Assembly: GCF_028368975.1 (NCBI RefSeq)
Contig: NZ_JAQNDM010000002.1
Coordinates: 2,986,007 to 3,050,006 of the forward strand
DNA: 64,000 nt
Reading direction: 5' to 3'
Source of the DNA: Stigmatella ashevillena
GTDB lineage: Bacteria > Myxococcota > Myxococcia > Myxococcales > Myxococcaceae
The position numbers and the translations under genes were made by a program. The stretch's first letter is position 1. The number at the start of each line of letters is the position of its first letter. Below, in pieces: positions 17,868 through 26,584 of this stretch. The notes beneath the pieces were generated by a model, which saw only the letters and a program-made list of their open reading frames with translations, searched no databases and was not told the origin of the DNA.

Positions 17868-18275
17868 TCAGTGCTCCTGGAGGGGGATCAACGCCGTCAG
17901 CAGGGCTGTCACGAAGACCCAGCGCGAACCGTCCCGCAGCGCCATCAGCCGGATGCGCACGTGGCGTGTTCCCCACCGGAAGCGGAACTGGAAGTCAAAG
18001 CTCTCCGTCCCATGCCCCTGCTCGACCAGCGCGTCGAAGCGCCCCCGGAAGTGGGCCACATTGGCGCAGGGGGCGATTTCCTCGAAGAAGCGGCGGCCGA
18101 GCACGGACTGGGGCTTGCGCCGGGCGAACGCGGACTCCGCCGCGTTGTAGACCAGCACCCGTCCTTCCGCGTCCAGCTTGATGGCGCCGAACGGCAACGC
18201 ATCGAACTCTTCGGGCGACAACTGGCCCAGCCGATCTTCCGTCAGCGACTCCGCTTCCAGAATCCCATGCTGCAT
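17868..18275 (-). CDS. pyp: Photoactive yellow protein (PYP) homologue, single PAS domain
   Basis: A 135-residue protein that aligns end to end with photoactive yellow protein, offset by one residue. The match includes FGAIKLD, the YNAAE loop, FFEEIAPC and the closing WVFV strand. The chromophore-site residues of Halorhodospira PYP are present: Tyr43 (Tyr42), Glu47 (Glu46), Arg53 (Arg52) and the p-coumarate-binding Cys70 (Cys69). Thr50 is Ala51, and Met100 corresponds to Trp101, which could change the photocycle speed. The protein carries no output domain and has about 10 extra C-terminal residues. PYP is a blue-light sensor that needs p-coumaroyl-CoA; no chromophore genes are in this window. 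It lies 105 bp upstream of ftsE, same strand. Confidence 0.85.
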   Translation of the reverse strand: MQHGILEAESLTEDRLGQLSPEEFDALPFGAIKLDAEGRVLVYNAAESAFARRKPQSVLGRRFFEEIAPCANVAHFRGRFDALVEQGHGTESFDFQFRFRWGTRHVRIRLMALRDGSRWVFVTALLTALIPLQEH

Positions 18276-18399
18276 GTGACGAGCCCCCCCCCGCGGCAGC
18301 CCTCCCGTCCTGGGTGGACTGCCTGCCCGAAAGTGTACAGGGGTTGCTCTGGCCTTGTCACAATCCCCGCCCCGAGGGGTCAGGGAACGAACCGACGGA

Positions 18400-18957
<558 letters not shown>

Positions 18958-19185
18958 GCCGAAGGCGCCGGAAGCTAGCAGCGCCCCCGGGGGGAGACAA
19001 GTTAGCGTCACACGGTTCCTGCGCATTGCACCCCGGCCGGACGGATTTCCCATCCCTTGGGACGATGGGATTCGCGGTTGCCCAGCGGGCGTTCAAGCCC
19101 AGCGCTCATTCTTGAAAAGCCAAGCGCGCCTAGGCTACGTACGTCATGCCGTGAACATCCGTCCTCCCCTGCAGCCAGGTGTCCG

Positions 19186-20010
19186 ATGAAGAACAACCCC
19201 ACGAACCCGCTGCGTCAGCAGGACGCCCAGGTCCTGGCCCAGGGCTACTCCCGGGCCATCCGCCTGATGGACATCGCCAGCATCGTCATCTTCGTGTCCC
19301 TGGAGCTGGCGCTGGCGTACATGCTGTGGGGCAACCCCCATGTAGGTCCATGGTTGCTGCTGACCGCGATCATCCTGGGATACCTGGCGGCGGACTTCGT
19401 CTCGGGCTTCGTGCACTGGATGGCGGACACCTGGGGCTCCAGCACCATGCCCGTGCTGGGCAAGGCCTTTGTCCGGCCCTTCCGCGAGCACCACGTGGAC
19501 CAGAAGGCCATCACCCGTCACGACTTCATCGAGACGAACGGCAACAACTGCGCCATCTCCATCCCCGTGGGCATCGCCACGCTGGTGATGCCGCACAGCA
19601 GTTCCACCTGGGTGTTCCTCGCGTCGTTTCTGGGGTCGATGATCTTCTGGGTGATGGCGACCAACCAGTTCCACAAGTGGTCGCACCTGGATGCGCCGGG
19701 CGGGTGGGTAGGCTTCCTGCAGCGCGTGCACCTCATTCTCCCGCCCGACCACCACCGCATCCACCACACGGCGCCCTTCAACAAGTACTACTGCATCACC
19801 GTCGGCTGGCTGAACAGGCCGCTGGCGATGATTGCCTTCTTCCCCACGCTGGAGCGGATCGTCACCTGGGCCACCGGCATGCTGCCTCGCCAGGACGACA
19901 TCGGCACGGAAGCGGCGAAGGCCTTGCTGGAATCCTCGGAGGAGAATGCCCTCATGGTCCATGCCGCCAAGGCCCTGCTGGAAGGCACCGAAGAGCCGAA
20001 GTCGATCTGA
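19186..20010 (+). CDS. carF: CarF-type plasmanylethanolamine desaturase (TMEM189/Kua family)
   Basis: A 274-residue membrane desaturase. The histidine-rich metal ligands of the family are all present: FVHWMADTWG (His77, Asp81), REHHVDQ (His102, His103), TRHDFIETNGNN (His112), QFHKWSH (His163, His167) and DHHRIHH (His189-His194). Three hydrophobic spans surround them. In Myxococcus xanthus CarF makes the vinyl-ether bond of plasmalogens and is needed for the light-induced carotenoid response. The ATG at 19186 starts the conserved N-terminus. The C-terminus contains a short repeat (AAKALLE twice). A 228-bp divergent gap separates it from the unknown gene upstream. Confidence 0.88.
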   Translation: MKNNPTNPLRQQDAQVLAQGYSRAIRLMDIASIVIFVSLELALAYMLWGNPHVGPWLLLTAIILGYLAADFVSGFVHWMADTWGSSTMPVLGKAFVRPFREHHVDQKAITRHDFIETNGNNCAISIPVGIATLVMPHSSSTWVFLASFLGSMIFWVMATNQFHKWSHLDAPGGWVGFLQRVHLILPPDHHRIHHTAPFNKYYCITVGWLNRPLAMIAFFPTLERIVTWATGMLPRQDDIGTEAAKALLESSEENALMVHAAKALLEGTEEPKSI

Positions 20011-20037
20011 AAGCCGCTCTGCCTGAAAGCCGCTCTG
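20007..20037. repeat. 16-bp-period tandem duplication spanning the carF stop codon
   Basis: CTGAAAGCCGCTCTG occurs at 20007-20021 and again at 20023-20037, separated by one base. The first copy contains the carF TGA stop, and the second repeats the TGA 16 nt later in another frame. It looks like a simple slippage duplication in the 3' untranslated region. Confidence 0.6.
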
Positions 20038-20071
20038 AACGGCGGGGCGGGGCGCCAGGCCTCGCCGGTCC

Positions 20072-20884
20072 TCAGAAGCTCAAGTCCACCTGCTCGGCCG
20101 AGGCAATGGGGCGCCCCAGGAAGCGGGCGCCCACTTCCGTGAAGCGCTCGGGCACGTCCGTCACGAAGTAACCGTGGACGGGCACCCTGCTCGGAGGCGC
20201 CAGCGCCTCGGTCTGTGCCAGGAGCGAGGCGACCGCGTCCGCCGTGGCCTCCGCCGAGTCCACCAGGGCCACCCGAGGGCCTACCACCTGGGCGATGATG
20301 TCCTTGAGCAGGGGGTAGTGGGTGCATCCCAGGACCAGGGTGTCCACGCCCTCCCGGGCAAAGTCCGCCAGATATTCGCGCGCCACCAGCGCCGGGACTT
20401 CGCCCTGGGTCCACCCTTCTTCCGCCAGAGGAACGAAGAGGGGGCAGGCGCGCGCTTTGACCTGGACGTGCGGGTCGGCCGCCTGCAATTCACGCTGGTA
20501 GGCCCCGGAACGGATGGTTCCCGGTGTGCCGATGACGCCCACGCCACCGCCCCTCGTCCTGCGCAGGGCCGCCTGCGCCCCAGGCGCAATCACCCCCAGC
20601 ACCGGCACGGACAACGCCGCCGACAGGGCGGGCAACGCCACCGCCGAGGCCGTGTTGCACGCCACCACCAGCAGCTTGATGCCCTTCTCCAGGAGAAACT
20701 GCGCATTCTTGAGCGAGTAGCGGGTCACCACCTCGCCGGATTTGGTGCCGTAGGGCACCCGCGCCGTATCCCCCAGGTAGAGGGTGCTCTCGTGGGGGAG
20801 GCGTTCCATCAACGCCTTGAGAACGGTGAGTCCTCCGACACCTGAGTCGAACACCCCGATGGGACTGTGGCTGCCTTGCCGCAT
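20072..20884 (-). CDS. murI: Glutamate racemase
   Basis: A 270-residue cytoplasmic enzyme that makes D-glutamate for peptidoglycan. Motifs are complete: IGVFDSGVGGLTV (Asp13), GDTARVPYG, the first catalytic cysteine in VACNTAS (Cys76) and the second in LGCTHYP. The ATG at 20884 is preceded by AGGGAA; a TTG ten codons earlier is possible. It converges with carF, about 60 bp away. Confidence 0.94.
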   Translation of the reverse strand: MRQGSHSPIGVFDSGVGGLTVLKALMERLPHESTLYLGDTARVPYGTKSGEVVTRYSLKNAQFLLEKGIKLLVVACNTASAVALPALSAALSVPVLGVIAPGAQAALRRTRGGGVGVIGTPGTIRSGAYQRELQAADPHVQVKARACPLFVPLAEEGWTQGEVPALVAREYLADFAREGVDTLVLGCTHYPLLKDIIAQVVGPRVALVDSAEATADAVASLLAQTEALAPPSRVPVHGYFVTDVPERFTEVGARFLGRPIASAEQVDLSF

Positions 20885-20938
20885 GCCGGGGTTCCCTATC
20901 ACGTTTGATGCCAACGCCCACCTCCCCGCAAAAGCGAA

Positions 20939-20967
20939 GAGGGCCGGAGCAAGAAGCCCCAGCCCTC
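20939..20967 (-). terminator. Rho-independent terminator after the lipoprotein gene
   Basis: On the minus strand a GAGGGC/GCCCTC stem continues through wobble pairs into GGGGC/GCTCC, about 12 bp in all with a 5-nt loop, followed by TTCGCTTTT. It begins about 25 nt after the stop of the minus-strand lipoprotein gene (20993) and lies before murI, separating the two units. Confidence 0.65.
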
Positions 20968-20992
20968 CTCCCGCCTTCTCGCCTGCCCTGCG

Positions 20993-21979
20993 TTACTGGC
21001 GGAACATCGTCACTTCCAGCGCGTCGTTCGGGCCTGGGAACTGGTGGGCGCGGACCAGGATGGGCGCCATGTTGCTGTTGGAGCGGTACTCCGTGTTGCC
21101 GTTCTTCGCGTACAGAGAGACCTTGTAGGTGCCCGGCCGCAGGAAGCTGTAGGTGATGGGCTTGTCCTGGCACAGCTGCCAATCCCCGAGCGCCCCGTAG
21201 ACCCACTCGCCCGTCGCCGTGTCCTGGAAGTTGACGCCCACCTCCAGGGTGCTCGACGGGCAGTCCCTCGTCACCGAGCCATCCGAGAACCGCCAGGAGA
21301 TGGCCGCCCCGCCCACGGCGTACAGGTTGTAGGAGGCGGAGACGGGGTTGTAGGCCTGCGTCACCAGCCCACCGTTGTAGTAGTAGAGCGGGTTGCCACT
21401 CGCGTCCCGGGCAATGAACTCGATGAAGTGCTCGCCCGGCGCCAGGTCCGGCGTCTGCAGGCCCGGCGACCGCTGGCCCTCGAAGCAGGGGAAGTTCGCC
21501 GGCGCCTGGTCATCCAGGGTGATGTCCACCGAGGCCACCCCCGCCTGACCGCAGCTCGCGTTGCCCGGGAACGTCCAGTTCAAGAGCGCATACGAGGCCG
21601 GGTCGCCCTCGCCCATCAGGTCGGCGCGCACCGTCACGTTGCCGTCGATCCGGAAGGTCCCGCGGGCCTCGTAGACCACCCGGTTCTGAACATCCACGGC
21701 CGTGAGGATGTAGGTGTACGAGCCGGCGCGGAAGTCGTGCAGGGTGATGCCGTCCACGCCGCCGGTGTTGCAGGCATAGCGCCCACCGTTGTGCAGGCTC
21801 TCGCCGGGAATCTCGACGTTGACGCCGAACACCTCGCGCGACTGATCGCAGCGCAGCCCCTCGAAGGTCCACAGGAACGAGACATCGCCGGGGTACGCGC
21901 GATCATCCTCATCGACGACGATACAGCCGGTGGAGAAGGAGGCGAGGCAGAGGAATGCCAGCAGCAGTCGGGAGTTCAT
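20993..21979 (-). CDS. Lipoprotein with repeated beta-sandwich-like domains
   Basis: A 328-residue lipoprotein whose signal peptide ends in lipobox STGC (Cys19). The mature part holds three similar segments, each with a pair of cysteines and Tyr/Asp-rich beta-type sequence (residues about 30-120, 125-220 and 225-325); features such as GSYTYILTAVD, GEHFIEFIARD and GTYKVSLYAKN recur, suggesting Ig/carboxypeptidase-regulatory-like modules. No enzyme motif is visible. It is divergent from tolQ and has its own terminator, so it is probably a single-gene unit. Function unknown, outer-membrane location likely. Confidence 0.7.
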   Translation of the reverse strand: MNSRLLLAFLCLASFSTGCIVVDEDDRAYPGDVSFLWTFEGLRCDQSREVFGVNVEIPGESLHNGGRYACNTGGVDGITLHDFRAGSYTYILTAVDVQNRVVYEARGTFRIDGNVTVRADLMGEGDPASYALLNWTFPGNASCGQAGVASVDITLDDQAPANFPCFEGQRSPGLQTPDLAPGEHFIEFIARDASGNPLYYYNGGLVTQAYNPVSASYNLYAVGGAAISWRFSDGSVTRDCPSSTLEVGVNFQDTATGEWVYGALGDWQLCQDKPITYSFLRPGTYKVSLYAKNGNTEYRSNSNMAPILVRAHQFPGPNDALEVTMFRQ

Positions 21980-22109
21980 AGTGCGTCCAAGCTTTTCGGT
22001 AGAGGCGGACGGGCGTTCAACCCGTTGTGCTTTCTTCGGACGCCGCCCCCTGAGCTTTATTCAGGCAACCGGACGAGCCTCCAGCTTTGTTTGACCACCC
22101 CGGATCGGA

Positions 22110-22835
22110 GTGTTACGGCCTGCCCCCATGATGTTCCGCTTGCCCCTGGCGCTCGGCGCCATGAACTACCTGGAGATCATCCGCGGCGCGTCCTTCATCG
22201 AGCTGGCCGTGCTGACATTGCTGATGGGCGTGTCCGTGGCCTCCTGGGGCCTCATCGTCATGAAGGCCACCCAGCTCTCCCGGGCACGCTCACAATCTCT
22301 CACCTTTCTCGACACGTTCTGGAAAGCCACCCGGCTGGAGGGCATCTACCAGACGGCCCAGGGGCTGGAGGGCTCGCCCCTGTCGAAGGTGTTCTGCGCG
22401 GGTTACGAGGAGCTGTCCAAGCTGGCGCAGGCCAAGGAAGGCTCGGACGGCGCCATGAGCGACCGGTTGGGTGGAATCGAGAATGTGGAGCGGGCCCTGC
22501 ACCGGGCGGCCACGACGCAAATCACCGAGTTGGAGGCACGCGTTTCCTTCCTGGGCACCGTCGGCGCGGCGGCCCCCTTCGTGGGGCTGTTCGGCACGGT
22601 CATCGGCATCCTCAATGCCTTCAACGAGATCGCCGACAAGGGCAACGCCACGCTGTCCACGGTGGCCGCACCGGTGGGCAATGCGCTGTTCGCCACGGCC
22701 GCGGGGCTGTTCGCCGCCATCCCGGCAGTGGTCGCCTACAACTCGTTTGTCAGCCGCATCAAGATCTTCGACACGGAGATGTCCAACTTCTCCGCCGACT
22801 TCCTGAACATCATCAAGCGGCACTTCTTCAAGTAG
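22110..22835 (+). CDS. tolQ: TolQ/ExbB-family proton-channel protein
   Basis: Up to 241 residues. Possible starts are GTG 22110, ATG 22128 and ATG 22161; the last begins the family-like MNYLEIIRGAS N-terminus, so the start is unsettled. Three membrane helices are present, with the ExbB signature in helix 2-3 (FLGTVGAAAPFVGLFGTVIGILNAF and ATAAGLFAAIPAVVAYN). With TolR it uses proton flow to energise the Tol-Pal system, which keeps the outer membrane attached during division. tolR follows after 14 bp, then tolA/tonB and tolB, which supports Tol rather than ExbBD identity. Confidence 0.9.
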   Translation: MLRPAPMMFRLPLALGAMNYLEIIRGASFIELAVLTLLMGVSVASWGLIVMKATQLSRARSQSLTFLDTFWKATRLEGIYQTAQGLEGSPLSKVFCAGYEELSKLAQAKEGSDGAMSDRLGGIENVERALHRAATTQITELEARVSFLGTVGAAAPFVGLFGTVIGILNAFNEIADKGNATLSTVAAPVGNALFATAAGLFAAIPAVVAYNSFVSRIKIFDTEMSNFSADFLNIIKRHFFK

Positions 22836-22849
22836 GAGCGGGACGCGCC

Positions 22850-23335
22850 ATGGGCATGGGTGGAGGCAACAAGGGCCAGGGCCGCGTCACCATGAGCGAG
22901 ATCAACGTCACGCCCATGGTGGACGTGATGCTGGTGCTCCTCATCATCTTCATGGTGACCGCGCCCCTCATCCAGCAGGGCGTCAAGGTCAACCTGCCCG
23001 AGGCGAAGGCCGCCCCGGTGGAGGCCGCCGAGAAGAAGCTCGTGCTCTCCATCGACGCCGGGAACCGGGTCTTCATCGGGGACGCGGAAGTGCTCCTCGA
23101 TGAGTTGGAGAAGAAGCTGGCCGCCAATGCCAAGGCGCAGTCCGAGAAGGAAATCTACCTGCACGCGGACCGCGACGTTCCCTATGGGGTCGTGGTGGAA
23201 GTCATGGCGGCCGCCCAGCGCGCGGGCATCACCAATGTGGGGATGATCACCGACCCGGCCTCCAAGGGCACCCGGACGGACCCGGCGCCCGGGTCCACGG
23301 GGTCCAAAGGGGGAAAGAAGGAAGCGAAGCGCTAG
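22850..23335 (+). CDS. tolR: TolR/ExbD-family protein
   Basis: A 161-residue protein from the ATG at 22850 with AGGAG 12 nt upstream. The single N-terminal helix contains the critical membrane Asp in TPMVDVMLVLLIIFMV, the residue that takes up protons. The periplasmic domain ends near residue 140 (AGITNVGMITDPA). A basic, low-complexity tail (GSKGGKKEAKR) is extra compared with E. coli TolR. It partners TolQ, and the gene ends 3 bp before the next. Confidence 0.9.
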   Translation: MGMGGGNKGQGRVTMSEINVTPMVDVMLVLLIIFMVTAPLIQQGVKVNLPEAKAAPVEAAEKKLVLSIDAGNRVFIGDAEVLLDELEKKLAANAKAQSEKEIYLHADRDVPYGVVVEVMAAAQRAGITNVGMITDPASKGTRTDPAPGSTGSKGGKKEAKR

Positions 23336-23338
23336 CCC

Positions 23339-24115
23339 ATGACCCTGCACCCAGCCGTCTCCCAGAGCATGCTCGCGGCCCGCCCCTCGCGGGTGGGACT
23401 GTTCATCGGGCTCTCCGTGGCGGGGCATGTCCTGCTGCTGGCCATCGCGATGGTCTACACGCAGCTGACCTCCCGGCCGAAGGTGGATCCCAACCCGCCC
23501 GTCATCCGCGCCACGCTGGTGCGCCAGGGCAAGCCGCGAGACCCCAAGCTGCTGCCCCGCAAGGAGCAGCTCCCGCCGCCGCCCAAGGAAGTCAAAGCGC
23601 CCCCGGCTCCGCCTCCTCAGACGCCTCCCCCCGTGGAGAAAGTGTCGGTGCCCGTGCCGGGTCTGCAACCCGCCCCTCCTCCCGCGCCCCAGAAGGGAGA
23701 AGCGTCGAGCGAGGATCGGCGCAAGCGGCTCTTCGGCGCCTTCGACAAGACGTCGCAGAAGCCCACCGAACCCGAGGAGCTTGAGGGCGCTGAGGATGGG
23801 GATCCGGACGGCGACTCCGCCATCGCCGAGGGCGAACGCTACTACGCGCTCCTCTCCACCCAGGTGCGCCGCAACTACAACGTCGCGGACACCATCCCCG
23901 AGACCGAGCGCCTCCACCTCAAGGCGCAGGTGCAGATGCGCTTGGGCCGCACGGGCGAAGTGCTGGAGACGCGCCTGGTGGCCACCAGCGGCAACGATCT
24001 CTTCGACTCCTCCGTGCTGGCCGCGGTGAAGAAGGCTTCCCCCTTCTCCCCTCCCCCTGATCATCTTCGTGACGCGCTCCAGAAACAGGGCGTCGTCCTG
24101 GAGTTCCGTCCATGA
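23339..24115 (+). CDS. TolA/TonB-like energy-transducing protein
   Basis: A 258-residue protein. One membrane anchor lies at about residues 20-42. A Pro/Lys-rich periplasmic spacer (about 60-125, with PPPPKEVKAPPAPPPQTPPP) and an acidic part follow, and then a C-terminal TonB/TolA-type domain (residues 160-258; YYALLSTQVRRNYNVADTIP, then VRLGRTGEV-like strand and SGNDLFDSSVLAAVKKASPF). By position between tolR and tolB it should act as TolA, although the C-terminal fold reads as TonB family. Its last bases overlap tolB by 4 nt (ATGA). Confidence 0.85.
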   Translation: MTLHPAVSQSMLAARPSRVGLFIGLSVAGHVLLLAIAMVYTQLTSRPKVDPNPPVIRATLVRQGKPRDPKLLPRKEQLPPPPKEVKAPPAPPPQTPPPVEKVSVPVPGLQPAPPPAPQKGEASSEDRRKRLFGAFDKTSQKPTEPEELEGAEDGDPDGDSAIAEGERYYALLSTQVRRNYNVADTIPETERLHLKAQVQMRLGRTGEVLETRLVATSGNDLFDSSVLAAVKKASPFSPPPDHLRDALQKQGVVLEFRP

Positions 24116-25386
24116 AAGCCCTGCTGCTCTCGCTGCTGCTCCTGCCCTTCGCGGCATTCGCTCAAGCCCCGGTGATTCAAATCTCCGGCGCCAACTTCCG
24201 CCCCCTGCCGCTGGCCTATCCCGCCCCTCTGACCGTGGACGATGGTGGAAAGAAGGCCACCGCGGATTTCGACGATCCCTTCCTGTTCGACCTGCGGGCC
24301 TCGGGCCTCTTCCAGGTGCTGGACCGCGCCAGCTTCACGGCGGACGCCAAGGAGGGCATCACCGCGGGCAGCATCAACTTCGCGCGCTGGTCCGACGTGG
24401 GGGCCGAGTCGCTCGTGAAGGTGCAGCTGGGCGCCGAGGGAGGCACCCTCCGGGGCGAGCTTCGCCTGTTCAACGTGGGCTCTGGCCGGGAGGACTTCAA
24501 GGCCAGTCATGCCGTGCCCACCTCGGAGCCCCGCCAGCTCGCGCACTTCCTCGCGGATGCCCTCTACCGCCACCTCACCCGCGAGCCGAGCCCCTTCCTG
24601 TCTCACATCGTCTTCGTGCGAAAGGCGCGCGACAACCGGGACGTGTGGACGGCCGACTGGGACGGAAACAACGCGCGCGCCCTCACCAGCGGCGGCATTA
24701 ACCTGTTGCCAGCCCTGGGGCCTGACGGCGCCGTGGCCTACACCTCCTATCGCAAGGGCCAGCCCGACCTCTACCTCCAGAAGCCCGGCAGCGAGGCCCA
24801 GCCCATTGTCCAGAACGGCCAGATGGCCACCGGCGTGGCCTTCTCCCCGGATGGCAAGCGCATCGCCTATGCGCAGGCCCAGGGAGAGAGCACCCAGATC
24901 TACGTGGCCAACACGGACGGCAGCGACCCCAAGCGCATCACCGATACCCCCTACGGCATCAACTCCAGCCCTTCCTGGTCTCCAGATGGCAAGCGCCTCG
25001 CCTTCGTGTCCAATCGAGGAGGTTCCCCGCAAATCTATGTGATGAACGTGGACGGGACGAACGCCCGGCGGTTGACCTTCCAGGGCAACTACAACCAGAC
25101 CCCTGACTGGTCGCCGCGCGGGGACCTCATCGCCTTCACCGCACGCGACGAGCGCAACGCCTTCGATCTCTTCTCGGTCAACGTGGACACGGGGAAGATC
25201 ACCCGTCTGACGCAGGACCAAAGCAACAACGAGGAGCCGGTCTTCTCTCCCAACGGCCGCCTCATCCTCTTCAGCTCCACGCGCACGGGCACCGCCCAGC
25301 TCTTCGTGATGACGGCGGAGGGCAACAACCCGCTCCCGCTCCCCATGGGCAAGGGAGGCGGACTCACCCCCGACTGGGCCCCATGA
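24112..25386 (+). CDS. tolB: Tol-Pal system protein TolB
   Basis: A 424-residue periplasmic protein with signal peptide (MKALLLSLLLLPFAAFAQ). An N-terminal alpha/beta domain (residues 20-155) precedes a beta-propeller with PD40-type blades (FSPDGKRIAYAQ, WSPDGKRLAFVS, WSPRGDLIAFTA, FSPNGRLILFSS). TolB binds Pal and couples it to TolA. The start overlaps the tolA/tonB stop by 4 nt and the stop overlaps the aminotransferase start by 4 nt. Pal itself is not adjacent. Confidence 0.93.
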   Translation: MKALLLSLLLLPFAAFAQAPVIQISGANFRPLPLAYPAPLTVDDGGKKATADFDDPFLFDLRASGLFQVLDRASFTADAKEGITAGSINFARWSDVGAESLVKVQLGAEGGTLRGELRLFNVGSGREDFKASHAVPTSEPRQLAHFLADALYRHLTREPSPFLSHIVFVRKARDNRDVWTADWDGNNARALTSGGINLLPALGPDGAVAYTSYRKGQPDLYLQKPGSEAQPIVQNGQMATGVAFSPDGKRIAYAQAQGESTQIYVANTDGSDPKRITDTPYGINSSPSWSPDGKRLAFVSNRGGSPQIYVMNVDGTNARRLTFQGNYNQTPDWSPRGDLIAFTARDERNAFDLFSVNVDTGKITRLTQDQSNNEEPVFSPNGRLILFSSTRTGTAQLFVMTAEGNNPLPLPMGKGGGLTPDWAP

Positions 25387-26570
25387 GCGCCTCGGCCTTC
25401 CGCGCGCACTGGTCCCTCGACCCGGACGTCCACTACCTCAACCACGGCGCGTATGGCGCCTGTCCCACCGCCGTGCTCCAGGTCCAGTCGGAGCTGCGCG
25501 CGCGCCTGGAAGCCGAGCCCGTGCGCTTCTTCGTCCGCGAGTACGAGCGGTTGCTCGACGAGGCCCGCGCCACCCTGGCGGCCTTTCTGGAAGCCGACGC
25601 GGAGGACCTCGCCTTCGTGAGCAATGCCACCTCGGGGGTGAACGCGGTGCTGCGCTCGCTGCGCTTCTCCCCGGGTGACGAGTTGCTCACCACCGACCAC
25701 GAGTACAACGCCTCCCGCAACGCGCTGGACTGGGTCTCCCACCGCTCGGGCGCCCAGGTGGTGACCGCGAAGCTGCCCTGGCCCTCGCCCACGCCTGCCG
25801 CCGTGGTGGACGCGGTGCTCTCTCACGTCACCCCTCGCACCCGGCTGTTCCTGGTCGACCACATCACCAGCCAGACGGCGCTCGTCCTGCCCCTCCGGGA
25901 ACTCGTCCACGCCCTGCGCGAGCGCGGGGTGGAGACGCTGGTGGACGGCGCACACGGCCCCGGGCAAGTGCCCCTGTCGCTGAAAGCCCTGGGCGCTGGG
26001 TACTACACGGGCAACTGCCACAAATGGCTGTGTGCCCCCAAGGGCGCTGCCTTCCTGCACGTGCGCAAGGATCTTCAGGCGGACCTCAAGCCCCTCTCGG
26101 TGAGCCATGGGCACAACTCACCGCGCCGGGACCGCTCCCGCTACCGGCTGGACTTCGACTGGACCGGAACGGATGACCCGACCCCGCTGCTCTGCGTGCC
26201 TCACGCCCTGCGCTTCATGGGGAGCCTGCTGCCCGGCGGCTGGCCCGCGGTGATGGCGGACAATCGGGCCAAGGTCCTGGCCGCCCGCCGCCTGCTGTGT
26301 GAGCGCCTGGGAGCACAGCCCCTCTGTCCAGAGGAGATGGTGGGCTCCCTGGCCGCCGTGGCCCTCCCGGACGGATTTCCCTCCGCGCCCCCCTCTCCCT
26401 TATATCTGGATCCGCTCCAGGACCGGCTCCTCTTCGAGCACCACATCGAAGTGCCCATCATCCCCTGGCCCCGGGCGCCCCAGCGCCACCTCCGGTTATC
26501 CGCTCAGCTCTACAACACCCACACGGAGTACCAACTCCTCGCGGAGGCTTTGGAAGCGCTCTTGCGTTGA
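25383..26570 (+). CDS. Class-V aminotransferase, isopenicillin-N-epimerase-like
   Basis: A 395-residue PLP enzyme of the cysteine desulfurase/CefD fold. The opening LNHGAYGACPTAVL and the region FVSNATSGVNAVLRSL (PLP phosphate binding) are typical. DHITSQTALVLP and VDGAHGPGQVPL contain the PLP-pyridine Asp, and the Schiff-base lysine is in GNCHKWLCAPKG. It probably acts on an amino acid as epimerase, desulfurase or lyase; the sequence cannot decide. Translation is coupled to tolB by ATGA, but nothing links it to Tol function. Confidence 0.85.
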   Translation: MSASAFRAHWSLDPDVHYLNHGAYGACPTAVLQVQSELRARLEAEPVRFFVREYERLLDEARATLAAFLEADAEDLAFVSNATSGVNAVLRSLRFSPGDELLTTDHEYNASRNALDWVSHRSGAQVVTAKLPWPSPTPAAVVDAVLSHVTPRTRLFLVDHITSQTALVLPLRELVHALRERGVETLVDGAHGPGQVPLSLKALGAGYYTGNCHKWLCAPKGAAFLHVRKDLQADLKPLSVSHGHNSPRRDRSRYRLDFDWTGTDDPTPLLCVPHALRFMGSLLPGGWPAVMADNRAKVLAARRLLCERLGAQPLCPEEMVGSLAAVALPDGFPSAPPSPLYLDPLQDRLLFEHHIEVPIIPWPRAPQRHLRLSAQLYNTHTEYQLLAEALEALLR

Positions 26571-26584
26571 GTAGTGTGGCGGCA

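Noticed and set aside
21044-22849. Long in-frame upstream extension of tolR over the lipoprotein and tolQ
   Set aside because: The upstream part overlaps a well-supported gene on each strand and looks non-coding; tolR starts at 22850.
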